Shown one piece after another: positions 15,553 to 22,900 of a DNA stretch of 33,634 bases. How positions within the stretch are numbered: position 1 is the stretch's first letter; each line of letters opens with the position of its first letter. The notes below the pieces were generated by a model, which ran no database searches, was not told the origin of the DNA, and saw only the letters and a list, made by a program, of their open reading frames with translations. The DNA is from DASUZB01 sp036377075 (GTDB lineage: Bacteria > Actinomycetota > CALGFH01), in the NCBI GenBank assembly GCA_036377075.1, contig DASUZB010000258.1, positions 1-33,634 on the forward strand, written 5' to 3'. Position numbers and translations under genes: made by a program.

Positions 15553-16185
15553 GTGCTCACTCCGATCGTGCCGCTGAAGTTGCTCGACGACGCCAAGCGG
15601 CGGCTCGCGCCGGTGCTCGTGCCGGTCGAGCGCCGCCTGCTGGCGATCGCCATGTTCGAGGACGTGCTCGCGGCGCTCGCCGGGACCGACGGGCTCGAGC
15701 GGCCGCTGGTGGTCTCGCCCGACCGGGAGGTGTGGCGCCGCGCCGACGCCCTCGGCTGCCGCGTGGTCGAGGAGCACGAGCCCGGCGGCGGCCTCAACGC
15801 CTCGCTCACCCGCGCCGCGGCGGACGCCGCCGCGGCCGACGGCCTCCTGGTGGTCGCCGCCGACCTGCCCCTGGCCACGCCGTCGGCGCTGGCGGAGGTG
15901 GTCGGGGCGGCCCGCCGCGCCCCGGTCGTGGTGGTCCCCAGCCGCGACGGCGACGGCTCCAACCTGCTCGCCTGGCGCGACCGCGCCACGTTCCGCCCGG
16001 CGTTCGGCGCCGGCAGCGCCGCCCGCCACCTGGCGGAGCCAGGCGCCGTCCGGCTGGACGAGCCCGGCCTCGCCCTCGACGTCGACACGCCCGCCGACCT
16101 GCGCGCGGCCGCGGCGCTGGTCGAGCCCGAGAGCGTCACCGGCCGGCGCCTGCGCGACCTGCGGCTCGCCGCCCGCCTGGCGTAG
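15553..16185 (+). CDS. cofC: 2-phospho-L-lactate (or phosphoenolpyruvate) guanylyltransferase, F420 biosynthesis
   Basis: 210 residues of the CofC/FbiD nucleotidyltransferase family. The N-terminus PIVPLKLLDDAKRRLAPVL is the nucleotide-binding loop, and GGLNASLTRA, VVAADLPLATP and PSRDGDGSNLLAW are family signatures. It activates phospholactate or PEP with GTP for coupling to the deazaflavin Fo, so it supplies coenzyme F420. This agrees with two LLM-class oxidoreductases in the window. The other F420 genes are not here. Start GTG 15553 has no ribosome-binding site and may be leaderless. Confidence 0.9.
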   Translation: MLTPIVPLKLLDDAKRRLAPVLVPVERRLLAIAMFEDVLAALAGTDGLERPLVVSPDREVWRRADALGCRVVEEHEPGGGLNASLTRAAADAAAADGLLVVAADLPLATPSALAEVVGAARRAPVVVVPSRDGDGSNLLAWRDRATFRPAFGAGSAARHLAEPGAVRLDEPGLALDVDTPADLRAAAALVEPESVTGRRLRDLRLAARLA

Positions 16186-16284
16186 GAGATCCGAGGAGCG
16201 GTGGCCCACGGAGAATCAGGGGGCGCGGTCCGGTATCCTGCGCCGGCAGCCGTCCCACGCTGACCGACCGAGGAGCCTTCGAGC

Positions 16285-16503
16285 ATGCTGCAGGGGACCG
16301 TGAAGAGCTTCGACCCGCGGACCAGGGCGGCGGTCGTGCTCACCGACGAGCGGGTCGAGTACGCCGTCCCCCCGGAGGCCTTCGCCCGCTCGGGCCTGCG
16401 CCTGCTCACGCTCGGGCAGCGGGTGAAGTTCCTGGTGGAGGGCGAGGACGACGCCGCCCGCGTGACCTACGTCAACATCCTCACCCTGCCGGACCCCGAG
16501 TAG
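16285..16503 (+). CDS. Divergent cold-shock/OB-fold-like small protein
   Basis: 72 residues beginning LQGTVKSFDPRTRAAVVLTDE and including GLRLLTLGQRVKFLVEGED, which align by eye with cold-shock domains (GTVKWF, then a conserved G-Q-x-V). The aromatic RNP1 motif KGFGFI is absent, so standard single-stranded nucleic-acid binding is doubtful. ATG 16285 follows GAGGAG (16270-16275) by 9 nt. A TATCCT at 16234-16239 may be its -10. The strong hairpin at 16529 follows. The function is unknown. Confidence 0.65.
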   Translation: MLQGTVKSFDPRTRAAVVLTDERVEYAVPPEAFARSGLRLLTLGQRVKFLVEGEDDAARVTYVNILTLPDPE

Positions 16504-16528
16504 CGCGCCGTCCGCGCCGGCGAACGCG

Positions 16529-16558
16529 GCGAGGCCCCGCCCACCGGCGGGGCCTCGC
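16529..16558. terminator. Strong bidirectional hairpin between convergent genes
   Basis: A 13-bp GC-rich perfect stem (16529-16541 with 16546-16558) encloses a CACC loop. It lies between the ends of the cold-shock-like gene (16503) and hup (16574). There is no T-run on either side, which is common for actinobacterial terminators. Confidence 0.7.
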
Positions 16559-16573
16559 GCGAGGAATTCGCAC

Positions 16574-16993
16574 CTACCGCTTGCGCGTACGGGCCTTGGT
16601 GGTCGTGCCGCGGCTCTTGGTCGCGGCGGCGGTTGCCTTCGCGACCCGGGAGCCCGACGACCGGGAGCTGGACGCCTTGGCGGCCGGCTTCGCCGCCGTC
16701 AGCCTCGGCGCTGCCGCCCGGCCGGCGACGACGTCCTTGAAGCCCTGCCCGGCCCGGAAGGCAGGGATCTTGGTCGCCTTCACCTTGACCGGGGTGCCCG
16801 TGCGGGGATTCCGCGCGGTGCGGGCCTTGCGGTCGCGGCGTTCGAAGGTCCCGAAGCCGACCAGCGACACGCGCTCGCCCTTCTTCACGGCGACCTGCGT
16901 CTGCTGAATCAGGCTGCCGAGCACCTTGTCGACATCCGACCGCGCAACCGCCGTCTGCTTCTGGATCGAGTCGACGAGCTGCTTGCGGTTCAA
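16574..16993 (-). CDS. hup: HU-family nucleoid protein with basic C-terminal tail
   Basis: Residues 1-90 are a complete HU domain: NRKQLVDSIQKQT, GERVSLVGFGTFERRDRKARTARNP and TGTPVKVKATKIPAFRAGQGFKD, including the DNA-intercalating beta-arm. The last ~48 residues are rich in Lys, Arg, Ala, Ser and Thr, like the histone-like tail of mycobacterial HupB. I start at TTG 16993, 5 nt after AAGGAGG (16999-17005); this gives the canonical MNRKQLVD N-terminus. A longer frame from 17011 would place the ribosome-binding site inside the gene. A clear promoter lies upstream. The protein compacts DNA and is usually abundant. Confidence 0.93.
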   Translation of the reverse strand: MNRKQLVDSIQKQTAVARSDVDKVLGSLIQQTQVAVKKGERVSLVGFGTFERRDRKARTARNPRTGTPVKVKATKIPAFRAGQGFKDVVAGRAAAPRLTAAKPAAKASSSRSSGSRVAKATAAATKSRGTTTKARTRKR

Positions 16994-17071
16994 GGGCGCC
17001 TCCTTGCCCAATAGGGGATTGCTCCCCCGCCTGGGACGGACCCCCGTAGCCCTGTCCCCTTTCGGCCGTGC

Positions 17072-17100
17072 ATGCTAAAGACGCTGTAATCCAAGGTCAA
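17072..17100 (-). promoter_or_regulatory. hup promoter TTGACC-N17-TAGCAT
   Basis: On the minus strand TTGACC (17095-17100) and TAGCAT (17072-17077) are exactly 17 nt apart, the best sigma70-type promoter in the window. Transcription would begin near 17065, leaving a ~70-nt leader before the TTG start of hup. Confidence 0.7.
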
Positions 17101-17124
17101 CAACCTCCGGCATATTTGAATCCC

Positions 17125-17215
17125 TTGCCAGGCAACAAGTTGCCCTCCCGCGCACCGCTCGGCGCCGGCCGGCGGCTATTTCCGTTGCGCGAATCAGAGC
17201 AATTCGCCGGTTGCC
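17125..17215. repeat. Cluster of TTGCC/GGCAA half-sites and a GCGAAT-N7-ATTCGC dyad upstream of hup
   Basis: TTGCC-A-GGCAA-CAA-GTTGCC occupies 17125-17144 as two overlapping dyads, including the near-palindrome GGCAAC-AA-GTTGCC. Another TTGCC occurs at 17211-17215. A perfect GCGAAT-N7-ATTCGC dyad spans 17189-17207. The whole 17101-17283 interval between the hup promoter and the end of metG looks less GC-rich than its surroundings and has no gene I can support. These sites could bind a hup regulator, or the dyad could end metG transcription. Confidence 0.35.
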
Positions 17216-17283
17216 CGTCGGACCGTCGGGCGGTGATGCACCCCACCCGGCCATTTCGCATAGAGGGAGATACCGGACATCCA

Positions 17284-18843
17284 TCAGGGCCGCGTGGCGT
17301 CGCTCGCGCCGCGTAGTGGCGCCCCGGAAAGGGCCTCGTATTCGGCCTCGGTGATACGGGCGAACAACGGATTCGCCGGCGGCAGCAGACCATGCTCCGA
17401 GGCGGCGCATTGCGCCGCGATCCGGGCCGCGGCGTCGGGCAGGAACGGCGCCAGCTCGCCGGCGAGCACCCGGCAGGCTCCGAGGAGGACGCCGAGGACG
17501 GCGTCGAGCCGCTCGGCGGCACCGTCGCCGGCGAGCCTCCACGGTCGCGCGGTCTCGACGTACCGGTTGGCCTCGTCGACGATCGACCAGACCGCCGCCG
17601 TCGCGCCGCGGAAGTCGCCCTCCGCGAGGGACTCGTCGACCCGCCGCGGCGCCAGCCCGCAGGTGCGGGCGAGCCGCTCGGCCCCTGGCGCCGCCCGGCG
17701 CTCGGCCGGGGGCTCGCCGCCGCGGAAGCGGTGCACCATGCCGACCACCCGGTTGACCAGGTTGCCGAAGCCGCCGGCGAGGTCGGCGTCGGCGCGGGCG
17801 ACCAGGCGCGCGACGGTGAAGTCGGTGTCGCCGACGCGCGGGACGTCGCGCAGCAGCCACCAGCGGACCGCGTCGGCGCCGAACCGCTCGACCAGCGCCA
17901 CGGGGTCGACGACGTTGCCGTTCGACTTGCTGAGCTTGTGCCCCTCCACGGTGAGGTGGTCGTGCACCAGGACGTGGGTCGGCGGCGGCTCGCCGGCCGA
18001 CAGCAGCATCGCGGGCCAGTAGACGGCGTGGAAGCGCAGGATGCCCTTGCCGATCAGGTGCACGCGGCGGCCGCCGCCCCGCCACCAGCGGTCGTAGGCG
18101 GCGCCGCCGGTGCCGTAGTCGAGCGCGGTGACGTAGTTGCCGAGCGCGTCCCACCAGACGTAGACGACCTGGGTGGGATCGCCGGGAACGGGGATGCCCC
18201 AGCCGCGCGCCCGGGCGCGGGAGCGGGAGACGCTGAAGTCCTCCAGCCCGCCGGCGACGAAGGCGAGCACCTCGTTGCGGCGCGCCTCGGGCTCGACCCG
18301 CAGCCTACCGCCGGCGAGCAGCTCGTGGAGCTGCTCCTGGTAGCGGGAGAGGCGGAAGAACCAGTTCTCCTCGACCACCTCCTCGGGACGCGTGCCGTGG
18401 TCGGGGCAGCGCCCCTGGCCGAGCTCGTCCGGGGCGTAGAACTGCTCGCAGCCGACGCAGTACAGCCCCTGGTACTGCCTGCGGTAGAGGTCGCCGGCTG
18501 CCGCGCACGCGCGCCACAGGCGCTCGACGCCCGGGCGGTGGCGCGGGTCGCTGCTGGTGCGGATGAAGTCGTCGAAGGAGAGGGACAGGGGTCCGCGCAG
18601 CGCCGCGAACGCCGCGCCGTTGCGCTCGACGAGCTGCCGGACTCCGACACCGAGGGCCTGCGCGGCCTGCACGTTCTTGAGGGAGTTGTCGTCGCTGCCG
18701 GTGAGGAAGCGGACCTCGTCGCCGCGCAGGCGGCGGTGCCGCGCGAGCACGTCGGCCTGCACGATCTCCAGCGCGAAGCCGAGGTGCGGGCGGGCGTTGA
18801 CGTACGGGATCGCGGTGGTGACGTAGAAACGTGGTGCGGCCAT
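17284..18843 (-). CDS. metG: Methionine--tRNA ligase (divergent form)
   Basis: Class I aminoacyl-tRNA synthetase charging tRNA-Met. The 519 residues show FYVTTAIPYVNARPHLGFALE with the HIGH-equivalent HLGF, a zinc knuckle CVGCEQFYAPDEL plus CPDH, RGWGIPVPGD, YVWWDALGNY, and the KMSKS loop as KLSKS. The usual TGTDEHG segment reads TGSDDNSLKN, so this belongs to a less common subgroup. No second metG is in view, so I cannot say whether it is the only one. ATG 18843 follows AGGAGG by 6 nt. The leader upstream holds a short Met-containing peptide and two hairpins. No clear terminator follows. Confidence 0.9.
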   Translation of the reverse strand: MAAPRFYVTTAIPYVNARPHLGFALEIVQADVLARHRRLRGDEVRFLTGSDDNSLKNVQAAQALGVGVRQLVERNGAAFAALRGPLSLSFDDFIRTSSDPRHRPGVERLWRACAAAGDLYRRQYQGLYCVGCEQFYAPDELGQGRCPDHGTRPEEVVEENWFFRLSRYQEQLHELLAGGRLRVEPEARRNEVLAFVAGGLEDFSVSRSRARARGWGIPVPGDPTQVVYVWWDALGNYVTALDYGTGGAAYDRWWRGGGRRVHLIGKGILRFHAVYWPAMLLSAGEPPPTHVLVHDHLTVEGHKLSKSNGNVVDPVALVERFGADAVRWWLLRDVPRVGDTDFTVARLVARADADLAGGFGNLVNRVVGMVHRFRGGEPPAERRAAPGAERLARTCGLAPRRVDESLAEGDFRGATAAVWSIVDEANRYVETARPWRLAGDGAAERLDAVLGVLLGACRVLAGELAPFLPDAAARIAAQCAASEHGLLPPANPLFARITEAEYEALSGAPLRGASDATRP

Positions 18844-18891
18844 GGGAACCTCCTGGTGGGAGCGAGGCTCCGACCGCATCCGTCAACGCAT

Positions 18892-18958
18892 CGAGGCCCC
18901 GCGACGGGGGCCTCGCCAGCGTCATCCGTCCAGCAGTCAGCGGCCCCGTTGCCGGGGC
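18892..18958 (-). promoter_or_regulatory. Candidate transcription attenuator of metG (two competing hairpins)
   Basis: Read on the minus strand, hairpin 1 is GCCCCG-GCAA-CGGGGC (18958-18943) and hairpin 2 is CGAGGCCCC-N6-GGGGCCTCG (18915-18892), the latter 48 nt before the metG start. The right arm of hairpin 1 (GGGGCC) is complementary to the left arm of hairpin 2 (GGCCCC), so an alternative pairing that breaks both is possible. The first hairpin begins at the last base of two tandem Met codons in a leader peptide. This is the classic layout of ribosome-mediated attenuation. No T-run follows hairpin 2, so it could instead act on translation. Confidence 0.5.
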
Positions 18959-18987
18959 ATCATCTGGTAGGACGAATGGGTGGTCAT
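18937..18987 (-). CDS. 16-residue leader peptide MTTHSSYQMMPRQRGR upstream of metG
   Basis: A 16-codon frame with ATG at 18987 and TGA at 18937-18939 precedes metG on the same strand by 93 nt. Codons 9 and 10 are tandem ATG (18963-18958) and the next bases start a stable hairpin. Three of 16 residues are Met. A TACGCT -10-like box ends 6 nt before the ATG, so the peptide would be read from a leaderless transcript. Ribosome stalling at the Met codons when charged tRNA-Met is scarce would favour the alternative RNA fold and metG expression. This is a prediction from layout; short frames arise by chance in GC-rich DNA. Confidence 0.5.
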   Translation of the reverse strand: MTTHSSYQMMPRQRGR

Positions 18988-18993
18988 GGCGGC

Positions 18994-18999
18994 AGCGTA
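18994..18999 (-). promoter_or_regulatory. -10-like TACGCT of the metG leader
   Basis: TACGCT on the minus strand ends 6 nt before the leader-peptide ATG at 18987, matching TANNNT spacing for a leaderless start. No good -35 is present. It lies between the tRNA-Gln gene and metG. Confidence 0.4.
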
Positions 19000-19049
19000 G
19001 CAGCCACGGCCGGGATCCGGCCACGCCGATCCGCGGCCGGCGCCGTCGT

Positions 19050-19124
19050 TGGCTGGGGTGCCAGGACTCGAACCTAGACTAACGGGGCCAGAACCCGTCG
19101 GGCTGCCAATTACCCCACACCCCA
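19050..19124 (-). tRNA. tRNA-Gln (anticodon CUG)
   Basis: All arms fold on the minus strand. Acceptor TGGGGTG pairs CACCCCA; D-stem GGGT/GCCC with loop AATTGGCA; anticodon stem ACGGG/CCCGT with loop TTCTGGC (anticodon CTG at 19091-19089); T-stem CTAGG/CCTGG with TTCGAGT; discriminator G and encoded CCA (19052-19050). It is 75 nt long. The T1-A72-type first pair TGGGG...CCCCA is typical of bacterial tRNA-Gln. Confidence 0.96.
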
Positions 19125-19154
19125 TGGGCGGCCGCCACCAGGGCGACCCGAGAC

Positions 19155-19197
19155 GGGACGAAGGCCGCGGCCCTCGTCCCGAACGCCACCGAAGGTA
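19155..19197 (-). promoter_or_regulatory. Likely tRNA-Gln promoter -10 and a 26-nt dyad in its leader
   Basis: TACCTT on the minus strand (19192-19197) may be the -10 of the tRNA gene; TTGGAA lies 19 nt further upstream, a loose -35. Between it and the tRNA lies a near-perfect palindrome at 19155-19180 (13-bp arms, one G-U pair on the minus-strand RNA), which may be a processing or terminator hairpin. The rest of 19125-19337 holds nothing else I can support. Confidence 0.3.
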
Positions 19198-19337
19198 CCA
19201 CGGCCCGCCGACCGGTTTCCAAGCTCTTGCGACGCTCGCCGCGCGCCGCCCGCCCTTCACGTGTGGGCGTGGACGGGGCAGACTCTGCTCGACGGGCCCG
19301 GCCGCGCGTGGCCGGGCGGGCGGAGGAGGGCAGGGCG

Positions 19338-19964
19338 GTGGCTGTGGACGCGGGCACGGCGCGGGGCGACGCGGACGGCACGCGGTCGGGCGGGGGCGCC
19401 GGGGCGGAGTCGACGCGGTTGTCGTACCAGGAGACGTGCAGGCAGCATGCTGCGATCAGCGACTTCAGGGTCAGGCTCCTGGTCCTGCTGACGCTGGCGA
19501 CCGGGGCCGGAATCCTGTTCCTGCTCGGTCGTCCCGATGACACCCGCTACTTCGGCGCCATCGGGCTGTACGGGCTGGCGATCAGCGGCGGCCTGTTCCT
19601 CTACGAGCTGCGCGGCATCCAGCGCAGCGCCATCTTGCGCGAGCAGGCATCGGCCCTGGAGCAGGCGCTGGGCGTGCCGGCCGGCCAGGGCCAGTTCCGC
19701 GACCGGCCGAGCGCCGCGCTGCGTGGCTTCGTCGGCGCCGAGGGCGCCTCCTGGGTGGTCTACCTGGCGATCATGGCCGCCTGGGCGTACGTCGCCGGCC
19801 TCGGGCTCGGCTGGTGGCGCTGGATCCCCGCGGTGTACCTGGTGCTCCTGTACCTGGCCGCGCTCGCCGTCAAGTGGCTGCTGCCTTGGTGGCGCACTGA
19901 CGGCTACGCGGCGGCGCGGGCCTCCTGGGAGCGCACCTGGCGCGGTGGTCCGCCTACGGGATGA
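19338..19964 (+). CDS. Four-helix integral membrane protein of unknown function
   Basis: 208 residues. A Gly/Ala/Asp-rich, probably disordered N-terminus (about 1-30) is followed by LSYQETCRQHAAISDFRVRLL and four hydrophobic helices: LLVLLTLATGAGILFLLG, IGLYGLAISGGLFLYEL, VVYLAIMAAWAYVAGLGLG and AVYLVLLYLAALAVKWLL. Helices 2 and 3 are separated by a ~50-residue soluble loop. The ORF is open further upstream, but GTG 19338 has GGAGGAGGG 7 nt before it. The end overlaps the convergent glucodextranase gene by 11 bp. No enzyme motif is visible. Confidence 0.7.
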   Translation: MAVDAGTARGDADGTRSGGGAGAESTRLSYQETCRQHAAISDFRVRLLVLLTLATGAGILFLLGRPDDTRYFGAIGLYGLAISGGLFLYELRGIQRSAILREQASALEQALGVPAGQGQFRDRPSAALRGFVGAEGASWVVYLAIMAAWAYVAGLGLGWWRWIPAVYLVLLYLAALAVKWLLPWWRTDGYAAARASWERTWRGGPPTG

Positions 19965-22900
19965 ACACCCCCTGGATGGTCACCGGGCTGTTGACCGTGT
20001 AGTCGAGCTCCTGGGACTGGGCCACGCCGGCCGGGGTGACCACGTCCATCGCCTTCGGGACGGTGGCCGGGTCCACCGTGCAGTGCGGGTCGGTGGAGGC
20101 ACTGGCGCAGACCCCGAAGGCGAACTCCTGCGGGGTGGGCGCGAAGGCGCGCGCCTGGTCCGGGCTGAAGCCGTCCTGGCCGGTGAGCACCACGGCGAAG
20201 CCCCAGCCGGGGCCGGGCTGGCCGAGGCTGGACTTGGGGACGCTGAAGGTGATGAAGCGCGAGATCGCGTTGGCCTTGATGGTGACGGTGCCGAGCGTGT
20301 TGCCGCCGGCGTCGACGTAGCGCTGGCCGAAGCCCTGTACCTCGACCAGCCGGCTCCACGCCGACCCGCCCGCGATCTGGTAGTTGCGCTGCGGGAACGA
20401 GGCATCGGTGGAGGTGCTGCCGGCGGCGGGGTCGTGGACGTAGACGTCCACCAGCTGCGCCCCGAGCGGGCTGCCGAAGGTGGGGGTGAGGTCGCGGGTC
20501 TTCAGCCGGAAGATGACGTTGGTGCCGTCGTCGAGGACCTGGAACTGCTGGATGTCGTAGGCGCCCGGCTGGAAGAAGCTCGAGGTCGGGTAGGCGTAGT
20601 TGCCAGGGCCGTTGTCGTCGCCGTCGGGGTCGGCGCTGTCGAGCAGGACCGTGCCGGGGGTGACGTCGAACACGATGGTGCGCTGCGCGTGGGCGGTGGC
20701 GCCGCCGGGGCTGGTGGCCACGGCGTCGAGCACGATGGTGCCGCCGCTGATCGGCACGTCGACGCTCCAGCTGCCGTCGGCGGCGGCGGTCGTGGTCACG
20801 ACGGTGTTGGCGGAGTTGGCGTCGAGGTTGGTGGCGGAGACGTCGACGGTGTTGCCCGCCGCCGAGGTGCCGCGCACGGTGACCGGCGAGCCGGGCACCG
20901 CCGTCTTGTCGGCCGGCTCGGTCACGGTGAGGGTGGTGGCCTGCTGGGCGTTGGCGACGTAGCGGCGCACGGTGTTGGCGGGCTGCTCCAGCAGCCGGCC
21001 GGCGTCGAGGTCGCGGACCAGCCGCACGAACTGCGCGGCCGACCAGGTGAGCGGCGCGGCCGAGCCGGCCGGCTGGCCGTTGACGAAGCCGATCGAGGCG
21101 ACCGTGGGGTCGGTGCCGAACGGCGACGGCGCCAGGTCGGGGTTCTCCCAGCCCTGCTCGGGGATCAGGCCGACCCCGGAGGCGAAGCGCCGCATCGCGT
21201 CCGCCAGCGTGGCGGCGCCGGCGCGGTCGCCGAGCGTGATGTCGTGCTCGGCCCGCTCGCCGGCCAGCACCGGCCAGAGGTGGCCGTTGCCCTTGCCGCT
21301 CGGCGCCCACGGGTGCCCGTCGCCGTTGCCGTCGCCGTAGCCGTCGCCGTTGTAGCGGAACCAGCCGGGGCCGCTGCTGGTGTCGCGCCTGATGGTCGCG
21401 TCGACCACCGGCAGGGAGCGCAGCACGTCGGGGTCGCGCGCGGGGAACATGCCCAGGCGCGGCAGCTCCAGGAAGCCGGCGTCGATCACCTCGCGCTGGT
21501 CGAGGGTGGGCCCGCCGTTGCCGACGTTGTAGCTCACCGCCTCGTTGGGGTCGCCGTTCTTGGACAGGCGGATGAAGTAGGGGTCGGTGCTCTTGGGGCC
21601 GTTGCTGGTGACCGTCCAGCCCTTGACGGAGCGCTGGAAGTCGTCGGCGACGCCGCGCCACACCCGCGCCGAGGCCGGGTCGCCGTTGCTGGTGGCGATG
21701 TCGGCCGCGGCGATCAGGCCGGCGATCTCGGCGGCGATCGTCGACGGCGAGAAGCCGCCCTGCTCCTCCCAGCGCTCCGAGCCGAAGCTGGGCCCGTGGC
21801 TGATGGCGAAGTTGGCCGCCGGCTTGATGTGGGCGGTGTAGAAGGCCTTGTCGGTGATGCCGGCCTGCAGGGCCATCAGGATCGGGTAGGTGACCTCGTC
21901 GAGCTGGGTGCCGAAGGTGTCCGGCGCCGGCTTGCCGTTGACCAGGCTGTTGCGCGGCATGGAGCCGTCGGCGAGCTGCTGGCGCTCGAACAGGAAGCGG
22001 ACCGTGTCGCTGGCGGTGGCGCGGTCGCCGTCGGTGAGCAGGCCGGTGAAGGTCTCGTACAGGTCGCGCGAGAACACCTCGCGGTAGGAGCCGAAGTAGG
22101 TGTTGTTCGGGTCGCCGGCCGAGACCGCCTGCCCCCACGGCGAGGCGAGGCTGGCGACGATCGCCCCGGGGAAGGTCTTGTCCTCCGACGCCTTCAGCAC
22201 GTTCGCGCTGAGCCGGTAGACGCGGCGCAGCTCGGCGAGCGCGCCCGCGCCGAGGCCCGGCAGGTGGTTCGGCGGGTCGGCCAGCCCGGCGTCGTAGCCC
22301 GCCCAGCCGTCGGCGTAGCGCCCGAGCGCGCGGCCGAAGCCGCCGCGCACGGCGGCGCCGGCGGTGCGCACGGCCTCGTCCTGGCTGGCGCCGAAGCCGA
22401 GCGCGAGGGCGAGCCCCTGCTCGGCGCCGCCGACCGCGGCGGTCTGCACCAGGTTGCCCTTGACCGCGTCGCTGTAGGTGGTGGTCAGGGCGTGGTCGCT
22501 GTCGAGCTGGGTGAGCCCGTCGCTGGCGCCGCCGGCGAAGCCGTTGGAGACCTGGGCGAACGGCGTGGAGGCGTCCAGCGCGGTGAAGACCGGCTGGGCG
22601 TAGTCGCGGTTGGCGGCGTTGGTCGCGGTGACCGGGTCGGAGGCGACCGGCACCGGGTGGCCGGTCGAGGTGTCGACCGTGCCGCTGTCGGCGCCGCCGT
22701 TGCCGGCCCCGCCACCGCCGTTGCCGTTGACCGTCGGGTCGAGCCGCAGGTAGAGCTTGAGGCCGTGGTGGCCGCGCGGGTCGAGCCGCAGCCGCAGCAG
22801 CAGCGCGTTGCGGCCCGGGTCGGTGACGTAGTCGGTGACGATCTGGTACAGGCCGCTCTTGGCGGTGGTGGTGACCCGGCAGCTCATGCCGCTCGGGTCG

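Noticed and set aside
17068..17316. An 82-codon plus-strand frame in the hup/metG gap
   Set aside because: No ribosome-binding site, no motif, overlaps the hup promoter and the end of metG; likely chance.
18844..19049. A T-box or SAM riboswitch ahead of metG
   Set aside because: No T-box bulge or specifier stem and no SAM-riboswitch core were seen; the visible signals are a short Met-containing frame and two hairpins.
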